A stretch of DNA of 5,758 bases from Candidatus Methanophagales archaeon (GTDB lineage Archaea > Halobacteriota > Syntropharchaeia > Alkanophagales > Methanospirareceae), in NCBI GenBank assembly GCA_030668065.1, contig DAOUUS010000111.1, positions 1 to 5,758 on the forward strand, in the 5' to 3' direction. This document shows, in pieces, positions 5,372 to 5,758 of the stretch; position 1 is the stretch's first letter; each line of letters begins with the position of its first letter. Made by a program: the position numbers and the translations under genes. Below the pieces are notes generated by a model. The model made no database searches, was not told the DNA's origin, and was given only the letters and a program-made list of their open reading frames with translations.

Positions 5372-5758
5372 ATGACGAGAATAAAGAAAATAGAAAAGGA
5401 AAACGAAAGAAGGTGGATAGCGTTGACAATCGTCATTTCAATGCTGGTTTTAATACCGTCTGTACAAGCAGAGGCGATTATCATAGACCACAACTGCACG
5501 AATCTTTCACAGATTCCAGATGAATGGATTGAATCAGAAGACGAAGTTATCTATGTGCCCGATGACTATACAAAGATTCAATGGGCTGTCGATAATGCAA
5601 GTATAGGTGACATAATCATTGTGCGTGGTGGAACGTATCCAGAAAACGTAAATGTGAACAAACGCTTAACAATCCGCGCAGAAAATGGCTCGGGTAATTG
5701 CATTGTGAACGCACCCAATCCGGGTGATCATGTCTTTGAAGTGACCGGAAGTTATGTG
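5372..5758 (+). CDS. Secreted parallel beta-helix (NosD/pectate-lyase-like fold) protein, 3' end beyond window
   Basis: The first 129 residues are present and the frame is open to the window edge. A basic N-terminus (KK, ERR) is followed by a hydrophobic segment at about 15-31 ending PSVQAEA, a plausible signal peptide cleaved near residue 33. Residues 36-54 read IIIDHNCTNLSQIPDEWIE. This short motif is known from the N-terminus of some secreted SGNH-like and related surface proteins. From residue 59 (VIYVPDDYTKIQWAVDNAS, then GDIIIVRGGTYPENVNV and LTIRAENGS) the sequence is the usual opening of a right-handed parallel beta-helix of the NosD/PbH1 type, in which an initial DYTxIQxAVDxAxxGDxIxVxxGTY block precedes the coils. 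Such proteins are often surface carbohydrate-binding or structural proteins, and sometimes carry CARDB or dockerin tails, which would lie outside this window. Enzyme activity cannot be judged from this part. It lies 39 bases after the protease gene and is probably in the same operon. Confidence 0.85.
   Translation, partial: MTRIKKIEKENERRWIALTIVISMLVLIPSVQAEAIIIDHNCTNLSQIPDEWIESEDEVIYVPDDYTKIQWAVDNASIGDIIIVRGGTYPENVNVNKRLTIRAENGSGNCIVNAPNPGDHVFEVTGSYV

Noticed and set aside
5067..5499. Minus-strand frames of 69-120 codons opposite the protease and beta-helix genes
   Set aside because: They are antisense shadows of well-supported genes with low-complexity translations rich in Ser, Phe and Leu.
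1..5758. CRISPR arrays, tRNA or rRNA genes
   Set aside because: No regularly spaced direct repeats and no tRNA or rRNA sequence blocks were seen on either strand.

Overview
The window looks archaeal. The evidence is a TATA box that places transcription start almost at the first codon of the cohesin gene, a GAGGTGA Shine-Dalgarno motif before another gene, sequon-rich and cysteine-rich exported proteins, and dockerin modules of the kind known from archaeal surface proteins. Methane- or alkane-oxidising Methanomicrobia-type archaea are a plausible source, but the lineage is inferred and not shown.

Positions 1 to about 1870 are a gene graveyard. They hold an unidentified open stretch (155-430) and a badly eroded methyltransferase gene of the leucine carboxyl methyltransferase-like family (670-1180). 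That relic carries several frame changes and internal deletions but keeps both ends. After an unassigned 170-base segment comes the front end of a DDE transposase gene with three in-frame stops (1353-1658). The region before the first intact gene carries repeated TGCGCA motifs.

Positions 1870 to 5758 are a same-strand cluster of three exported-protein genes. The first encodes a secreted cohesin protein (1907-2539). The second encodes a 913-residue secreted papain-family (C1A) cysteine protease with a DUF333-like module, an Ig-like module, a CARDB domain and a C-terminal two-repeat dockerin (2591-5332). The third, cut by the window edge, encodes a secreted parallel beta-helix protein (5372 onward). 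Gaps are 51 and 39 bases.

The likely logic is non-cellulolytic cohesin-dockerin assembly at the cell surface: the protease docks through its dockerin onto a cohesin, possibly the one encoded next door. The most unusual observation is that the tail of the cohesin protein matches the start of the protease's CARDB domain joined directly to the last residues of its dockerin. This implies that the two genes once shared a CARDB-dockerin tail, and that an in-frame deletion of about 414 bases removed most of it from the cohesin gene.
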